DNA from: Flavobacterium sp. NG2
Lineage (GTDB): Bacteria; Bacteroidota; Bacteroidia; Flavobacteriales; Flavobacteriaceae
Assembly: GCF_034119845.1 (NCBI RefSeq)
Contig: NZ_CP139420.1
Coordinates: 3,226,001-3,290,000, forward strand
Direction of reading: 5' to 3'
DNA: 64,000 nt
Part shown: piece by piece, positions 36,073 to 44,759 of the stretch
How the letters are laid out: the number at the start of each line of letters is the position of its first letter
How positions within the stretch are numbered: position 1 is the stretch's first letter
Made by a program: the position numbers and the translations under genes
Notes under the pieces: generated by a model
The model's input: only the letters and a program-made list of their open reading frames with translations
Database searches by the model: none
Told to the model about the DNA's origin: nothing

Positions 36073-37653
36073 TTAATTAATTAGGGGTATTTTTATTATA
36101 AAGGTACTTCCTTTTCCCTTTTCACTTTCTACATAAACTTGACCATTATGGTCTTCAACAATTCGTTTTACATATGCCAATCCAAGACCGTGCCCTTTTA
36201 CATTGTGAATATCACCAGTATGTTCTCTGTAAAACTTTTCAAAAACTCTTTTTTGAGCTACCTTACTCATTCCAAGTCCTTTATCCTGTACTTTTATCAA
36301 AATCATATCTTTAATATTTTCTGTAAAAATATCTATCTCTGGTGGCTCTGGCGAATATTTAATAGCATTTTCTAATATGTTAACGATGACGTTTGTAAAA
36401 TGTCCTTCATTAACCAAGACACAACTACGACTCGCTTCAAAATGACTGGTTATGGTTCCTTTTCTATCTTCCAAAATTAAGCTAACATGCTCGATTGCAT
36501 CTTCTATAATTTCTTCAATATTAGTAGATTCCTTTTCAATATCTAGTTCTTTTTTCTCTAATTTCGAAATACGCAAGACATTCTCAACTTGAGCATGCAT
36601 TCGCTTATTTTCATCCCGAATCATCTGTAAATACTTAAAGACCTTTTCTTTGTCTTCAATAATTTTCGGATTCTTTATCGCATCTAAGGCTAGGTTAATC
36701 GTAGCAATAGGTGTTTTAAACTCATGCGTCATATTATTAATGAAATCTGTTTTGATTTCTGAAATCTGACGCTGTCTAATCAATTGATTCAAAGCACTTG
36801 TATAGGCAATCAGAATGATTAAAGTAAAGATAATCGATAAGACGGTGATACTTACTAATTCTGACAAAAGAAACTTCTTTTTATTAGGAAACATCACAAA
36901 CAGCTTGTATTTTTCGTTTCCTTCATTATCTGTAAATATAGGAATAGAATATCCTTCTTCCTTATTACAAAAGCCGCTTGATTTTATCTTTGACTCAACA
37001 CCATTATTATAAATTGCGAATTCAAACTTAGTATTAACGCCGTATTGCTCTAATTCTTTTTTAATTAATTTATGCAATTTTTCATTTGTAATACGCTCTT
37101 CCAAAGGCATAACCGAAGCAATATCTTTAAAAAAGATTTCAAATTGTGCGTTATCAAGGATATCTAAACTCCCTGTTTTTTCAATTTTAACATTTGGTGT
37201 TAATTCTTGCTGAAAGTTCGGCTTATCAATACTGCTATTGTTATAAACCTCTGTTACTCGCTTAGAGCTAAAATTTTTAAATCTTTCGCTATTAAATTTT
37301 TTATCAAAGAACGATGAGGAAATATTATAATCTTCAGAAATGACACTGTTTGAATAAACAATAGTTTCATTTGTTTTTGGATTTTTTTGTACATAATAAA
37401 ATTCTAACAAATCATCTTTTTGCGGAATTTTACCTGTACTATCCTTGTAATGGTTGTATTTATCGTAAAAACTATACGCTTCTTGCTTTTGCAATTTATC
37501 AGCCACATTACCGATTACTTGCTTGACATGAAATTTGAATTGTTCGTCATTATTCTTAAACGAAGTATTAAACCAATACACCTGAACAAGAATTATGCCT
37601 ATTAAAGACAAACTCATCAATAAAACCAATAATCTAAAAAACAATTTATTCAT
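36073..37653 (-). CDS. Sensor histidine kinase
   Basis: The 526-residue membrane kinase has transmembrane helices near residues 7-27 and 262-288 and a long periplasmic domain between them. The dimerisation domain carries the phospho-acceptor His in INNMTHEFKTPIATIN near 310. The catalytic domain has the N box NVIVNILENAIKYSPE, G1 KVQDKGLGM, and G2 VKGHGLGLAYVKRIVE. It pairs with the adjacent OmpR-type regulator. On the minus strand TAAATTTG at plus-strand 37659-37666 is a possible -7 box, but so close that the mRNA would be almost leaderless. Confidence 0.93.
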   Translation of the reverse strand: MNKLFFRLLVLLMSLSLIGIILVQVYWFNTSFKNNDEQFKFHVKQVIGNVADKLQKQEAYSFYDKYNHYKDSTGKIPQKDDLLEFYYVQKNPKTNETIVYSNSVISEDYNISSSFFDKKFNSERFKNFSSKRVTEVYNNSSIDKPNFQQELTPNVKIEKTGSLDILDNAQFEIFFKDIASVMPLEERITNEKLHKLIKKELEQYGVNTKFEFAIYNNGVESKIKSSGFCNKEEGYSIPIFTDNEGNEKYKLFVMFPNKKKFLLSELVSITVLSIIFTLIILIAYTSALNQLIRQRQISEIKTDFINNMTHEFKTPIATINLALDAIKNPKIIEDKEKVFKYLQMIRDENKRMHAQVENVLRISKLEKKELDIEKESTNIEEIIEDAIEHVSLILEDRKGTITSHFEASRSCVLVNEGHFTNVIVNILENAIKYSPEPPEIDIFTENIKDMILIKVQDKGLGMSKVAQKRVFEKFYREHTGDIHNVKGHGLGLAYVKRIVEDHNGQVYVESEKGKGSTFIIKIPLIN

Positions 37654-37712
37654 CGAAACAAATTTAGTATTTTAACATTATGAAGAATAATGCATTAACC
37701 AAAGATTAACAT

Positions 37713-38309
37713 TTAAGATTCTTTTTGTTTAATCTTCAAAATTTTAAGAATTTCATCTATTTTTCTTTTAGCTTCATCTAAATCAGAGTTCTCGATAACA
37801 TAATCACTTTTTGAAATTCGTTCTTCATCAGTCCATTGCGCTTCCATACGCTTTAAAATGTGTTCGCGTGAACTCTTATCACGTTTCATAACTCGCTCTA
37901 TTCTAATCTCTAACGGAGCTAGTACACTGATTATTATATCGAAATTTTTATACGAACCGCTTTCAAATAAAATTGCGGCTTCATAAATCACATAGGGGAA
38001 GTCTTTTTTTTCAGCCAACCATTCTTTAAAATGTGCTTTAACAGCTGGATGAATAATAGCATTTAGCTGTTTTAATTTTTCGGCATCGTTAAACACAATT
38101 TCAGCTAATTTTTGGCGAACTAAAATATCGTTTTCAAAAATAGTTTGTCCGAAGGTATTTTTTATAGCTTGAATCACAGCCTCTGATTGCATGATTTTAC
38201 GTGCTTCATCATCAGCTATATATATAGGTAGCCCTTTTGACTGAAAATAAGTAGCTATTGTTGTCTTGCCACTTCCAATACCTCCTGTTAATCCAATCGT
38301 TTTCGTCAT
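37713..38309 (-). CDS. coaE: Dephospho-CoA kinase
   Basis: The protein is 198 residues from the ATG at 38309 (MTKTIGLTGGIGSGKT). An ATG eight codons upstream would place extra residues before the first strand. The P-loop GLTGGIGSGKTT is complete. The substrate/lid regions IYIADDEARKIMQSE, IHPAVKAHF and the LID RVMKRDKSSREHILKRMEAQ are present. It phosphorylates dephospho-CoA in the last step of coenzyme A synthesis. It lies directly upstream of the histidine kinase on the same strand, without evident functional linkage. Confidence 0.94.
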   Translation of the reverse strand: MTKTIGLTGGIGSGKTTIATYFQSKGLPIYIADDEARKIMQSEAVIQAIKNTFGQTIFENDILVRQKLAEIVFNDAEKLKQLNAIIHPAVKAHFKEWLAEKKDFPYVIYEAAILFESGSYKNFDIIISVLAPLEIRIERVMKRDKSSREHILKRMEAQWTDEERISKSDYVIENSDLDEAKRKIDEILKILKIKQKES

Positions 38310-38376
38310 TTTATTAATTTCAATTAAATTCAAAAGTATAGATTTTAGCTAAAACAGCTTGAATATATAAAAACTC

Positions 38377-38437
38377 TAGCCACAGATTAAAAGGATTAAA
38401 AAGATTAATCTGTGCCAATCCATTTAATCTGTGGCTA
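38377..38437. repeat. Perfect 15-bp palindromic intergenic element
   Basis: TAGCCACAGATTAAA (38377-38391) and TTTAATCTGTGGCTA (38423-38437) are exactly complementary. An inner AAAGATTAATCTGTG repeats part of the arm. It lies in the coaE/glycosyltransferase gap. Confidence 0.8.
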
Positions 38438-38500
38438 AAAATTAACTTTATAAACATAAAGTCTACTTACTAATTATATTAGCTTCCTATATATAGTGAT

Positions 38501-39499
38501 TTACTTTTTAAAGAATAATTCCGGGAAAGCAGTTTCTGGTTTTTGTTTTAATACAATCACCTTAATATAGGACTCCATAAACCCTAGTCCGTAACCGTAA
38601 AATTGTTTCCAAGCAGCTACTACTGATAAATACCCAATTTTAGGATTTTTATTTTTTATTGTTGACGCTACAAACAAAATCAAAAAGTACACAAAATACA
38701 ATTTCAACAAAAAGTCATTCGCAAAAATCAACATAAAAACGGCTATAAAAAAACCGATGATAAATAATGACGGAAAAAAGAAAGTAAGCTTATTATATTT
38801 AGGATACCAACTATTCAATATAGGTCGGGCTTTCCCAAATTTACTCACCTGAATAGTGAATTTATCCCAATCAATACGACGTTTATGATAGACAAAGGCT
38901 TTTGTAAAAAGTCGGGTTTCGAAACCTAATTCCCATAAACGAATTGACAAATCTGGGTCTTCACCTGGGTGAATATTTCCAAAACCATTCGAAGCTTCAA
39001 AAGCTTTGCGTGACAAGCCCATATTGAAACTACGGGGTTGAAATTTTCCAATCTTCTCTGAGCCACCACGGATTCCACCAGTAGTTAAGAAAGAGGTCAT
39101 CGTAAAATTAATGGCTTTTTGGATATCCGAAAAACTATCCAGTGCCGCATCAGGACCACCAAAACAGTCTACATAATTCGATTGTAATTCGGCTGCTACT
39201 TCATCTAAGTATTGTTTAGGAATAATACAATCCGAATCAAAAATGATAAAATAATCTCCTTTGGCCTTTTGCATTCCGTAATTTCTAGAATCTCCAGGTC
39301 CTGAATTTTCCTTGTAGTAATACGAAATAGATAATTGGTTGGTGAATTTACTCACTACCTCCTCACAACGAAGCGTAGAACCATCCTCTACCAAAACAAT
39401 TTCAAAAGGTGACTTATAAGTAGTTTGCACTAAACTTTCTAAAAGTTCTTCTACTTCGTCTGGACGGTTATAAACCGGAATTATCAAAGAAAACAACAT
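38501..39499 (-). CDS. Family 2 glycosyltransferase, membrane-attached
   Basis: The 332-residue protein has a GT-A domain in residues 1-225: LIIPVYNRPDEVEELLESL, the nucleotide-binding VLVEDGST, the metal-binding DSDC near 93, and the acceptor region GGPDAAL and HPGEDPDLSIRLWELG. The latter contains the ED residues of the catalytic base region. Two hydrophobic segments near 240-285 follow, so it probably works on a lipid-linked acceptor at the inner membrane. No other envelope genes are beside it, so the sugar is not predictable. Confidence 0.88.
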   Translation of the reverse strand: MLFSLIIPVYNRPDEVEELLESLVQTTYKSPFEIVLVEDGSTLRCEEVVSKFTNQLSISYYYKENSGPGDSRNYGMQKAKGDYFIIFDSDCIIPKQYLDEVAAELQSNYVDCFGGPDAALDSFSDIQKAINFTMTSFLTTGGIRGGSEKIGKFQPRSFNMGLSRKAFEASNGFGNIHPGEDPDLSIRLWELGFETRLFTKAFVYHKRRIDWDKFTIQVSKFGKARPILNSWYPKYNKLTFFFPSLFIIGFFIAVFMLIFANDFLLKLYFVYFLILFVASTIKNKNPKIGYLSVVAAWKQFYGYGLGFMESYIKVIVLKQKPETAFPELFFKK

Positions 39500-39822
39500 A
39501 TTCTTGAGTGGAATTAATTTTTAACAAAGATATACTTTATAGCTATAAAAAAACAGTATGAAAATAGTTTAACCACAAAGAGCCACAAAGGGATGCACAA
39601 AGATTCACTACATTTTTTTTTATTTCCGTTCCGTCATGAAATAACGGATTGAAATGATCAAATTAATTATAGACTGTTGATTAACGATTTTTGACCCGAG
39701 CGTCAGCGAACAGGTGAAGCATTTCAGATTTTGCGTTAGCACATAAAAATTCATTGACTTTATCAGGTTCGCACATCTAAAATCAAAAATCGTTAATCTA
39801 CCTTCAAAAATCTTTCTAAAGC
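39500..39822. repeat. Repeat-filled gap (TTGATTAACGATTTTTGACCC element)
   Basis: From about 39662 to 39800 there is an element starting GTTGATTAACGATTTTTGACCC and ending with AAATCAAAAATCGTTAATC, its reverse complement. The left half matches 29301-29355. A further direct-repeat remnant ACCACAAAGAGCCACAAAGG lies near 39574. No gene is visible. Confidence 0.65.
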
Positions 39823-41022
39823 TTATTTAAACAACTTCAAAACCCTATCAAAATCTCCAGATGGTAATCCTAATTTTTGGAAAAACATAAAATCGTCTTT
39901 TACTTTTTGAGTCCAACTTAGGCTATCCGTAAGGTTTTGCGTTTTGTATTCTTTATAAATTGATTTGGCTGCGGAATAGTTATCATTCAATAAATAAGCG
40001 TGCGCTAAATTAAGCTTAACAAACAATTCGGTACTGTCTTTTTGTTCTCCTTCTTTTAAGTATTTGAGCGCCTTTCCGTATTGTTTGGTAATCAAGTAAC
40101 AATACCCCAAATTGGAGTAATCTAAAACACTGCCTTGATTGTCGTTGATGATGGTGCTGTAGTTTTTGATTGCTAAAGCATAATCTCTTTTTTTGACAGC
40201 TGTAGCTGCCGCAGAACGTAAATCAGCATAAACAGTTTTAGAAACTGTGGTTTCACCATAACAAGCGTTTCCAAAGTCTTTATAGATTTTGGATTGTTCG
40301 ATGGTTAGTAATTTTTGAAATTCGTCAAAACGGTATTCTTTTTGGATTTTTTCTTCCAAACAAATACAAAAATCATCCGAATTGGTCATTCTACTTGCTA
40401 AAGCCGAAGTTTTGCATTGATTGATGATGAATTTTCGGTTTTCGACAGTCCAGCCACGACTGAGTTTGCTATCGACCCAAGGCACAATTTCGAGAATTAT
40501 TTTTTGTTTCATAATCCAATTGGTGCTTTCAAAACCAAACCAAATAGTCCCCGAATTGTATTTCAAACAAGTCGATTTATCAATAGAAAGTCTTTTAGCA
40601 TCTTTGCTTACTGGTGTGTCTTGCACCAAACAAGCGTCAATGGTTTTGCCCGATTTTTGATAGTCGGTTGCGGCTTCTTTGTTATTGAATATGGCGTATT
40701 TGCATTTGTCGTCTCCTGAAATTTTAGACATCAAAAACACAGCTCCCGCCGAACCTTGACTAATTCCTGTTGGGTCAGGAATAGCCTTTAGAATGGAAGT
40801 CAAACTCCCCGCCATTTGTTGGTTTTCATCCAGCAGCGTAATCCTATAGATAAGTTCAGTGGTTCCAGTAGGCAAATCATCGGTTTTGATGACAATGCGG
40901 TCGCGTGCCGAAACTTTAATTTCTTTGGTAATGGCACGGTCTTTATCCCAATAACCTTCTTTTTGAGCAAAAACCGACTGAAAACAAATGCTAACGAATA
41001 GCAATAAAAATATTTTTCTCAC
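39823..41022 (-). CDS. Exported TPR-repeat protein
   Basis: The 399-residue protein starts with a Sec signal peptide (MRKIFLLLFVSICFQSVFAQ). The N-terminal part (20-200) has beta-type sequence with DRIVIKTDDLPTGTTEL and an atypical set of cysteines (CKYAIF, DACLVQD, STCLKY, QCKTS, CICLEE). TPR helices follow from about 265 to 370 (ALAIKNYSTIINDNQGSVLDYS; GKALKYLKEGEQKD). It probably sits in the periplasm or outer envelope in a complex. The function is unknown. Confidence 0.7.
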   Translation of the reverse strand: MRKIFLLLFVSICFQSVFAQKEGYWDKDRAITKEIKVSARDRIVIKTDDLPTGTTELIYRITLLDENQQMAGSLTSILKAIPDPTGISQGSAGAVFLMSKISGDDKCKYAIFNNKEAATDYQKSGKTIDACLVQDTPVSKDAKRLSIDKSTCLKYNSGTIWFGFESTNWIMKQKIILEIVPWVDSKLSRGWTVENRKFIINQCKTSALASRMTNSDDFCICLEEKIQKEYRFDEFQKLLTIEQSKIYKDFGNACYGETTVSKTVYADLRSAAATAVKKRDYALAIKNYSTIINDNQGSVLDYSNLGYCYLITKQYGKALKYLKEGEQKDSTELFVKLNLAHAYLLNDNYSAAKSIYKEYKTQNLTDSLSWTQKVKDDFMFFQKLGLPSGDFDRVLKLFK

Positions 41023-41050
41023 CTATAAATGTGTTTAATAACGATATGCC

Positions 41051-41122
41051 CTAGCCCTGATGGAAGCGGCATCCTTTTTATTTTTTTTTTCAAAAATAAA
41101 AAGATATAGCGGACAGCAGGAT
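41051..41122 (+). repeat. Family A hairpin element, copy 4 (best match to consensus)
   Basis: CTAGCCCTGATGGAAGCGG, CATCC, then stem TTTTTATTTTT / AAAAATAAAAA, then GATATAGCGGACAGCAGGA. The stem here is pure A/T, in contrast to the GC-rich stem of copies 1 and 2, while the arms are nearly unchanged. It lies between the TPR-protein start and the MBL-protein stop. Confidence 0.8.
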
Positions 41123-41137
41123 TAAGCTCCAAAAAAA

Positions 41138-41815
41138 TTATAATTCGATGCTTTCGCCAATGGCCAACAACATTAAATCTTTGTCTTTATCAAAGAACTT
41201 TTGAATGGCTTCCTTGTGATTAATTTCGATATAACCGAAAGTGTCGTAATGAATCCCGAGCACTTTGTCGCACTGCACGAAGTCTGAGGCGATGATGGCG
41301 TCCTCAACATCCATGGTGAAGTTGTCACCAATAGGTAAGATTGCCAAGTCTAATTTGGTACGCATTGGAATCAATTTCATATCCATTGTCAAGGCGGTGT
41401 CACCTGCAATGTAGATGTTTTTACGTTCACCCTCGATGACGAAACCTCCAGGATTACCGCCGTAAGTACCGTCAGGAAATGAGCTAGAATGTACTGCATT
41501 GACATATTTTACTTTTCCAAAATCAAAATCCCAGCTTCCGCCGTGGTTCATAGGATGGGCTGTAAAACCTTTGGATGCGTAGTAACCTGCAATTTCAGCA
41601 TTTGAAACAATCACAGCATCTGTATTTGAAGCAATGGCTTCGACATCCAAAACATGATCTCCGTGTGCGTGGGTTAACAAAATATAATCTGCCTTGAGCG
41701 TATTGATATCAATATGAGCCGCTTTGGGGTTTCCTGTAATAAATGGGTCTACTATAATATTGACATTTCCAACTTGTATTCCAAGGGATGCATGACCGTA
41801 AAATGTTATTTTCAT
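41138..41815 (-). CDS. Metallo-beta-lactamase-fold hydrolase (UPF0173 type)
   Basis: The 225-residue protein has the metal motif LLTHAHGDHVLD near residue 48. Further ligands are in MNHGGSW and ALNHAVHSSSFPD-like NAVHSSSFP, AGDTALTMD near 140 and the C-terminal GIHYDTFGY. The N-terminus MKITFYGHASLGIQVG is typical of UPF0173 proteins. The natural substrate is unknown. It is cytoplasmic. A perfect palindrome follows upstream (41885-41917) before menA. Confidence 0.88.
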   Translation of the reverse strand: MKITFYGHASLGIQVGNVNIIVDPFITGNPKAAHIDINTLKADYILLTHAHGDHVLDVEAIASNTDAVIVSNAEIAGYYASKGFTAHPMNHGGSWDFDFGKVKYVNAVHSSSFPDGTYGGNPGGFVIEGERKNIYIAGDTALTMDMKLIPMRTKLDLAILPIGDNFTMDVEDAIIASDFVQCDKVLGIHYDTFGYIEINHKEAIQKFFDKDKDLMLLAIGESIEL

Positions 41816-41884
41816 TTGTATCTTTTTACTAATTACTACTCATGCGAATCATGAATTGAATTTATAACTTTTGGTTTTCAAAGC

Positions 41885-41917
41885 AAACCTTACAGGTTTT
41901 TAAAACCTGTAAGGTTT
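41885..41917. repeat. Perfect 16-bp palindrome
   Basis: AAACCTTACAGGTTTT and AAAACCTGTAAGGTTT flank a single T. It lies between the minus-strand menA stop and the MBL gene start, and could be a terminator or repeat unit; no T-run follows. Confidence 0.7.
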
Positions 41918-41984
41918 AACACTAAGAACTATAGGATACTATTTCAACCCTTGATTCGCAGTACTCACTAATCACTCTTTAAAT

Positions 41985-42947
41985 CTATCTTCCTCCTAAA
42001 AACAAGTTCACTAATATATCCGAAAAGAAGAAAATTATGCACAATGAAAGTAACACAGCCAAGGCAAATGTACTCAAAGCCAGTTTCTTTAATTCAGGAT
42101 CTAGGTCTTTAGGATTTTCATTCTTAGAGACCGTATGCAAATGTTTAAGTAAAGGAATAAAGGTTACTAAATAGATATATTGATCAAATTTAAAATTACT
42201 TAAGATAGAGAAAATAAGTACGGAAACCATCGCCGATACAATCAAAAAATAGTGATAAATTTTAGCTTTGGCACCTCCAATTTTAACTACAATGGTATTT
42301 TTATTTGATTTTCTGTCCGATTCTTCATCACGCATATTGTTCAAGTTTAGCACTCCAACACTTAACAATCCAATAGCCGCAGCTGGTAGAATAAGCAACG
42401 CATCGATTTCCTTAGAATACAAGAAATTCACCCCTAAAGTACTGACCAAACCAAAAAATACAAACACAAACAAGTCACCATAACCACGATAACCGTAAGC
42501 CGTATTCCCAACAGTATAACGAATAGCCGAAATAATAGCCAAAATCCCTAATCCTAAAAAGAACAGTGTATAAAAAATATTGGTATCCGTAAAGGCAAAG
42601 TAAATCAATAGGACAGCAGAAAGTAATGTCAACATAGCCGTAATTACGATGGCTTGCTTCATTGCTTTACGCGATATCACACCACTTTGAATAGCTCGTT
42701 TAGGCCCTACTCTATCGTCATTATCCGTTCCTTTGACTCCATCACCATAATCATTGGCGAAATTAGAAAGGATTTGCAGTCCTAAAGTCGTCAATATGGC
42801 AAAACCAAAGAGTCTCCAGTTGAATACTTCAGTTGGGGTTAATATATCAGTTGTGGGGTGTGCAAGTGCATACATACTCCCTACGATTATCCCAGATACT
42901 GATAATGGTAAAGTACGTAGTCTTGCTGCTTCAATCCAATGTTTCAT
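41985..42947 (-). CDS. menA: 1,4-dihydroxy-2-naphthoate polyprenyltransferase
   Basis: The 320-residue UbiA-family membrane enzyme attaches the isoprenoid tail to dihydroxynaphthoate. It has about eight transmembrane segments. The two aspartate-rich motifs are NFANDYGDGVKGTDNDDR near residue 63 and NNMRDEESDRKSNK near 205. The N-terminal WIEAARLRTLPLSVSG is the MenA signature. menB lies directly upstream on the same strand. The 85-base gap between them carries a palindrome. Confidence 0.93.
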   Translation of the reverse strand: MKHWIEAARLRTLPLSVSGIIVGSMYALAHPTTDILTPTEVFNWRLFGFAILTTLGLQILSNFANDYGDGVKGTDNDDRVGPKRAIQSGVISRKAMKQAIVITAMLTLLSAVLLIYFAFTDTNIFYTLFFLGLGILAIISAIRYTVGNTAYGYRGYGDLFVFVFFGLVSTLGVNFLYSKEIDALLILPAAAIGLLSVGVLNLNNMRDEESDRKSNKNTIVVKIGGAKAKIYHYFLIVSAMVSVLIFSILSNFKFDQYIYLVTFIPLLKHLHTVSKNENPKDLDPELKKLALSTFALAVLLSLCIIFFFSDILVNLFLGGR

Positions 42948-42969
42948 TTTATTTGTTTTGTTTGATTTT

Positions 42970-43027
42970 GTTTCAAGTTTAAGGTTTCAAGTTAACTTCT
43001 AACAAGGTTAAACTTGAAACTTGAAAC
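42970..43027. repeat. Palindromic element in the menB-menA gap
   Basis: GTTTCAAGTTTAAGGTTTCAAG on the left faces TTAAACTTGAAACTTGAAAC on the right. It belongs to the same GTTTCAAGTTTAA low-complexity palindrome class as the ilvB-ilvN gap (8890-8952), and again lies inside an operon. Confidence 0.7.
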
Positions 43028-43032
43028 TCTTT

Positions 43033-43863
43033 TTATGGCAACCACTTTTTCTCAAAGTTTGGTTTTCTTTTTTCTAGGAAGGCGTTGCGTCCTTCTTTAG
43101 CTTCTTCGGTCATGTAGGCAAGTCTTGTGGCTTCTCCAGCAAAAACTTGTTGGCCAACCATTCCATCATCAGTAAGGTTCATGGCAAATTTCAGCATTTT
43201 GATTGATGTTGGCGATTTAGCCAAAATTTCTTGAGCCCATTCGTAAGCGGTATCTTCTAGTTCGTCATGCGGAATAACAGCGTTGACCATTCCCATTTCA
43301 AAAGCTTCTTGAGCGGAATAATTGCGACCTAGGAAGAAAATTTCTCTAGCTTTCTTTTGCCCTACCATTTTGGCAAGGTACGCAGAACCGTAACCACCAT
43401 CAAAACTAGTAACATCAGCATCCGTTTGTTTGAAGATAGCGTGTTCTTTACTTGCCAAGGTCATATCGCAAACTACATGTAAACTATGCCCTCCTCCTAC
43501 TGCCCAACCTGGAACAACTGCAATAACGACTTTAGGCATAAAACGAATGAGACGTTGTACTTCAAGAATATTCAAACGGTGTTGCCCATCTTCACCTACA
43601 TAACCTTGATGGCCACGAGCGTTCTGGTCACCACCACTACAAAAAGAATACACACCATCCTTAGTAGAAGGACCTTCAGCCGAAAGCAAGACTACCCCTA
43701 TAGAGGTATCCTCTTGAGCATCGTAAAACGCATCGTATAATTCAGAAGTAGTTTTAGGGCGGAATGCGTTTCGTACATTCGGACGGTTAAAGGCGATTCG
43801 CGCCACACCGTTGCATTTCTTATATGTGATATCTTCGTATTCTTTGGCAGTAATCCAATCCAT
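43033..43863 (-). CDS. menB: 1,4-dihydroxy-2-naphthoyl-CoA synthase
   Basis: The 276-residue crotonase-fold enzyme closes the naphthoate ring of O-succinylbenzoyl-CoA in menaquinone synthesis. Motifs are ARIAFNRPNVRNAF near residue 22, the oxyanion-hole SFCSGGDQNARG near 74, VPGWAVGGGHSLHVVCDM near 118, and TDADVTSFDGGYGSAYLA near 150, the MenB-type bicarbonate/active-site loop. The length is normal. It is followed by menA. Other men genes are outside the window. Confidence 0.95.
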   Translation of the reverse strand: MDWITAKEYEDITYKKCNGVARIAFNRPNVRNAFRPKTTSELYDAFYDAQEDTSIGVVLLSAEGPSTKDGVYSFCSGGDQNARGHQGYVGEDGQHRLNILEVQRLIRFMPKVVIAVVPGWAVGGGHSLHVVCDMTLASKEHAIFKQTDADVTSFDGGYGSAYLAKMVGQKKAREIFFLGRNYSAQEAFEMGMVNAVIPHDELEDTAYEWAQEILAKSPTSIKMLKFAMNLTDDGMVGQQVFAGEATRLAYMTEEAKEGRNAFLEKRKPNFEKKWLP

Positions 43864-44126
43864 GCTAAAATTCGTTTAATAATTACAGCGTAAAAATAAA
43901 TCATTTTTTTGCATTTACTACTATTAAGCACCTATGAAAACCCAGTAATCTTTATCCCGTTAAACGCTAAAAACTGTTAAAAAACAAAAAATAAAATGCG
44001 TTTTGTATGTTTAAATATATTTTTTTTACTAATTTAGACATAGTTAGTTAGCGCATTGGTCAAATATTTACAATCCTAACTAGCTAGAGCATACTTCACT
44101 GATTTATTAACCTAAAAAAAGAATAT

Positions 44127-44240
44127 TTGAAAAACACATCAAGCTTTATCACTCTTTTTTGTACGGTACTAAATTTAATCATCCGAAGAGAAGAGCCCAT
44201 GAGGGAAGCACTAGTTTTTATGACGATTGACCGGAAGTAG
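44127..44240 (+). CDS. Possible 37-residue small protein (TTG start)
   Basis: A short frame from TTG 44127 to TAG 44240 encodes a hydrophobic stretch followed by charged residues (SFITLFCTVLNLII, then RREEPMREALVFMTIDRK). A single-helix membrane peptide is conceivable. Against it: there is no ATG start and the same block is GC-enriched as in structured RNA. It may be chance. Confidence 0.25.
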   Translation: MKNTSSFITLFCTVLNLIIRREEPMREALVFMTIDRK

Positions 44241-44470
44241 CACCTATGGTTACCCTGTTGGATTACTATACTTGATTATACAAAAAATCATTAAAATGAA
44301 TAAGTAAAATCCAAAGACGTCAAACCCAACCTGCGGTTAAAATGTGAAATGGCTTCATTATAAATTGTAGTCGCTAAAAAAGATAAAGAAAGAGTACGAG
44401 AACGAAACTTTTAAAGTTTCATTTTATTAAACATATACAGCAATTCCAAAATAAGAAAGGCTGTAAAAGA

Positions 44471-44507
44471 GAAAGACTAACCCGCAAGGATTAGTCTTTC
44501 TTTTTTT
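44471..44507 (+). terminator. Strong rho-independent terminator
   Basis: GAAAGACTAA-CCCGCAAGGA-TTAGTCTTTC is a perfect ten-pair stem followed by seven T on the plus strand. No plus-strand protein gene precedes it within 9 kb (nearest MarR at 35310), which implies an unrecognised transcript just upstream. Confidence 0.85.
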
Positions 44508-44577
44508 GCATAAGTTTCTGAGATTCTAAGTTGCTAAGCTTTTTCTTCAATACCTTTTTGCGGATCAATCCTAAATA

Positions 44578-44641
44578 CGTCAGTTCGAGTGAATTTTCAG
44601 AAAATGCGAATAGCTTTTTCAGAAAATTTGTATCGAGAACC
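44578..44641. repeat. Family B element, partial copy
   Basis: CGTCAGTTCGAGTG, then the hairpin AATTTTCAGAAAA / TTTTCAGAAAATT-type pair with GCGAATAGC loop, then GTATCGAGAACC. This is the left half of the element seen complete at 4287-4424. The right half is missing. Confidence 0.65.
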
Positions 44642-44759
44642 TTTTTCAATAAAAAACTACTATTGTATTACTTATACCATTTAAACGTAGAAAGTCCTGA
44701 GATACTAAGATTCTATGTCAAATCGTATTTTTCGATTAAACAATTAAACGAATAAGCGA

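Larger units (their letters stand above)
43864..44510 (+). other. Orphan transcribed-looking region ending in a strong terminator
   Basis: The region between menB and the CvfB-like gene has no long reading frame. It contains an inverted repeat TAGTTAGTTAG (44041-44051) / CTAACTAGCTA (44076-44086), a GC-enriched block near 44180-44270 (GAGCCCATGAGGGAAGC; CGATTGACCGGAAG) unlike the AT-rich flanks, a perfect hairpin GAAACTTT-T-AAAGTTTC (44404-44420), and a textbook terminator at 44471-44507. Together this looks like a plus-strand small RNA or small-protein transcript. I cannot match it to a known RNA family. Confidence 0.4.

Noticed and set aside
36139..36375. Plus-strand frames inside the histidine kinase gene
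   Set aside because: They are shadows of a well-supported minus-strand gene with kinase motifs.
44041..44510. tmRNA, RNase P RNA or another standard housekeeping RNA
   Set aside because: None of their characteristic sequences (tRNA-like ends, GAGGAAAGTCC-type core) could be found, so only an unassigned transcript is proposed.
44531..44755. Plus-strand frame of 74 codons between the terminator and the CvfB-like gene
   Set aside because: It overlaps the family B repeat and has repeat-derived composition.
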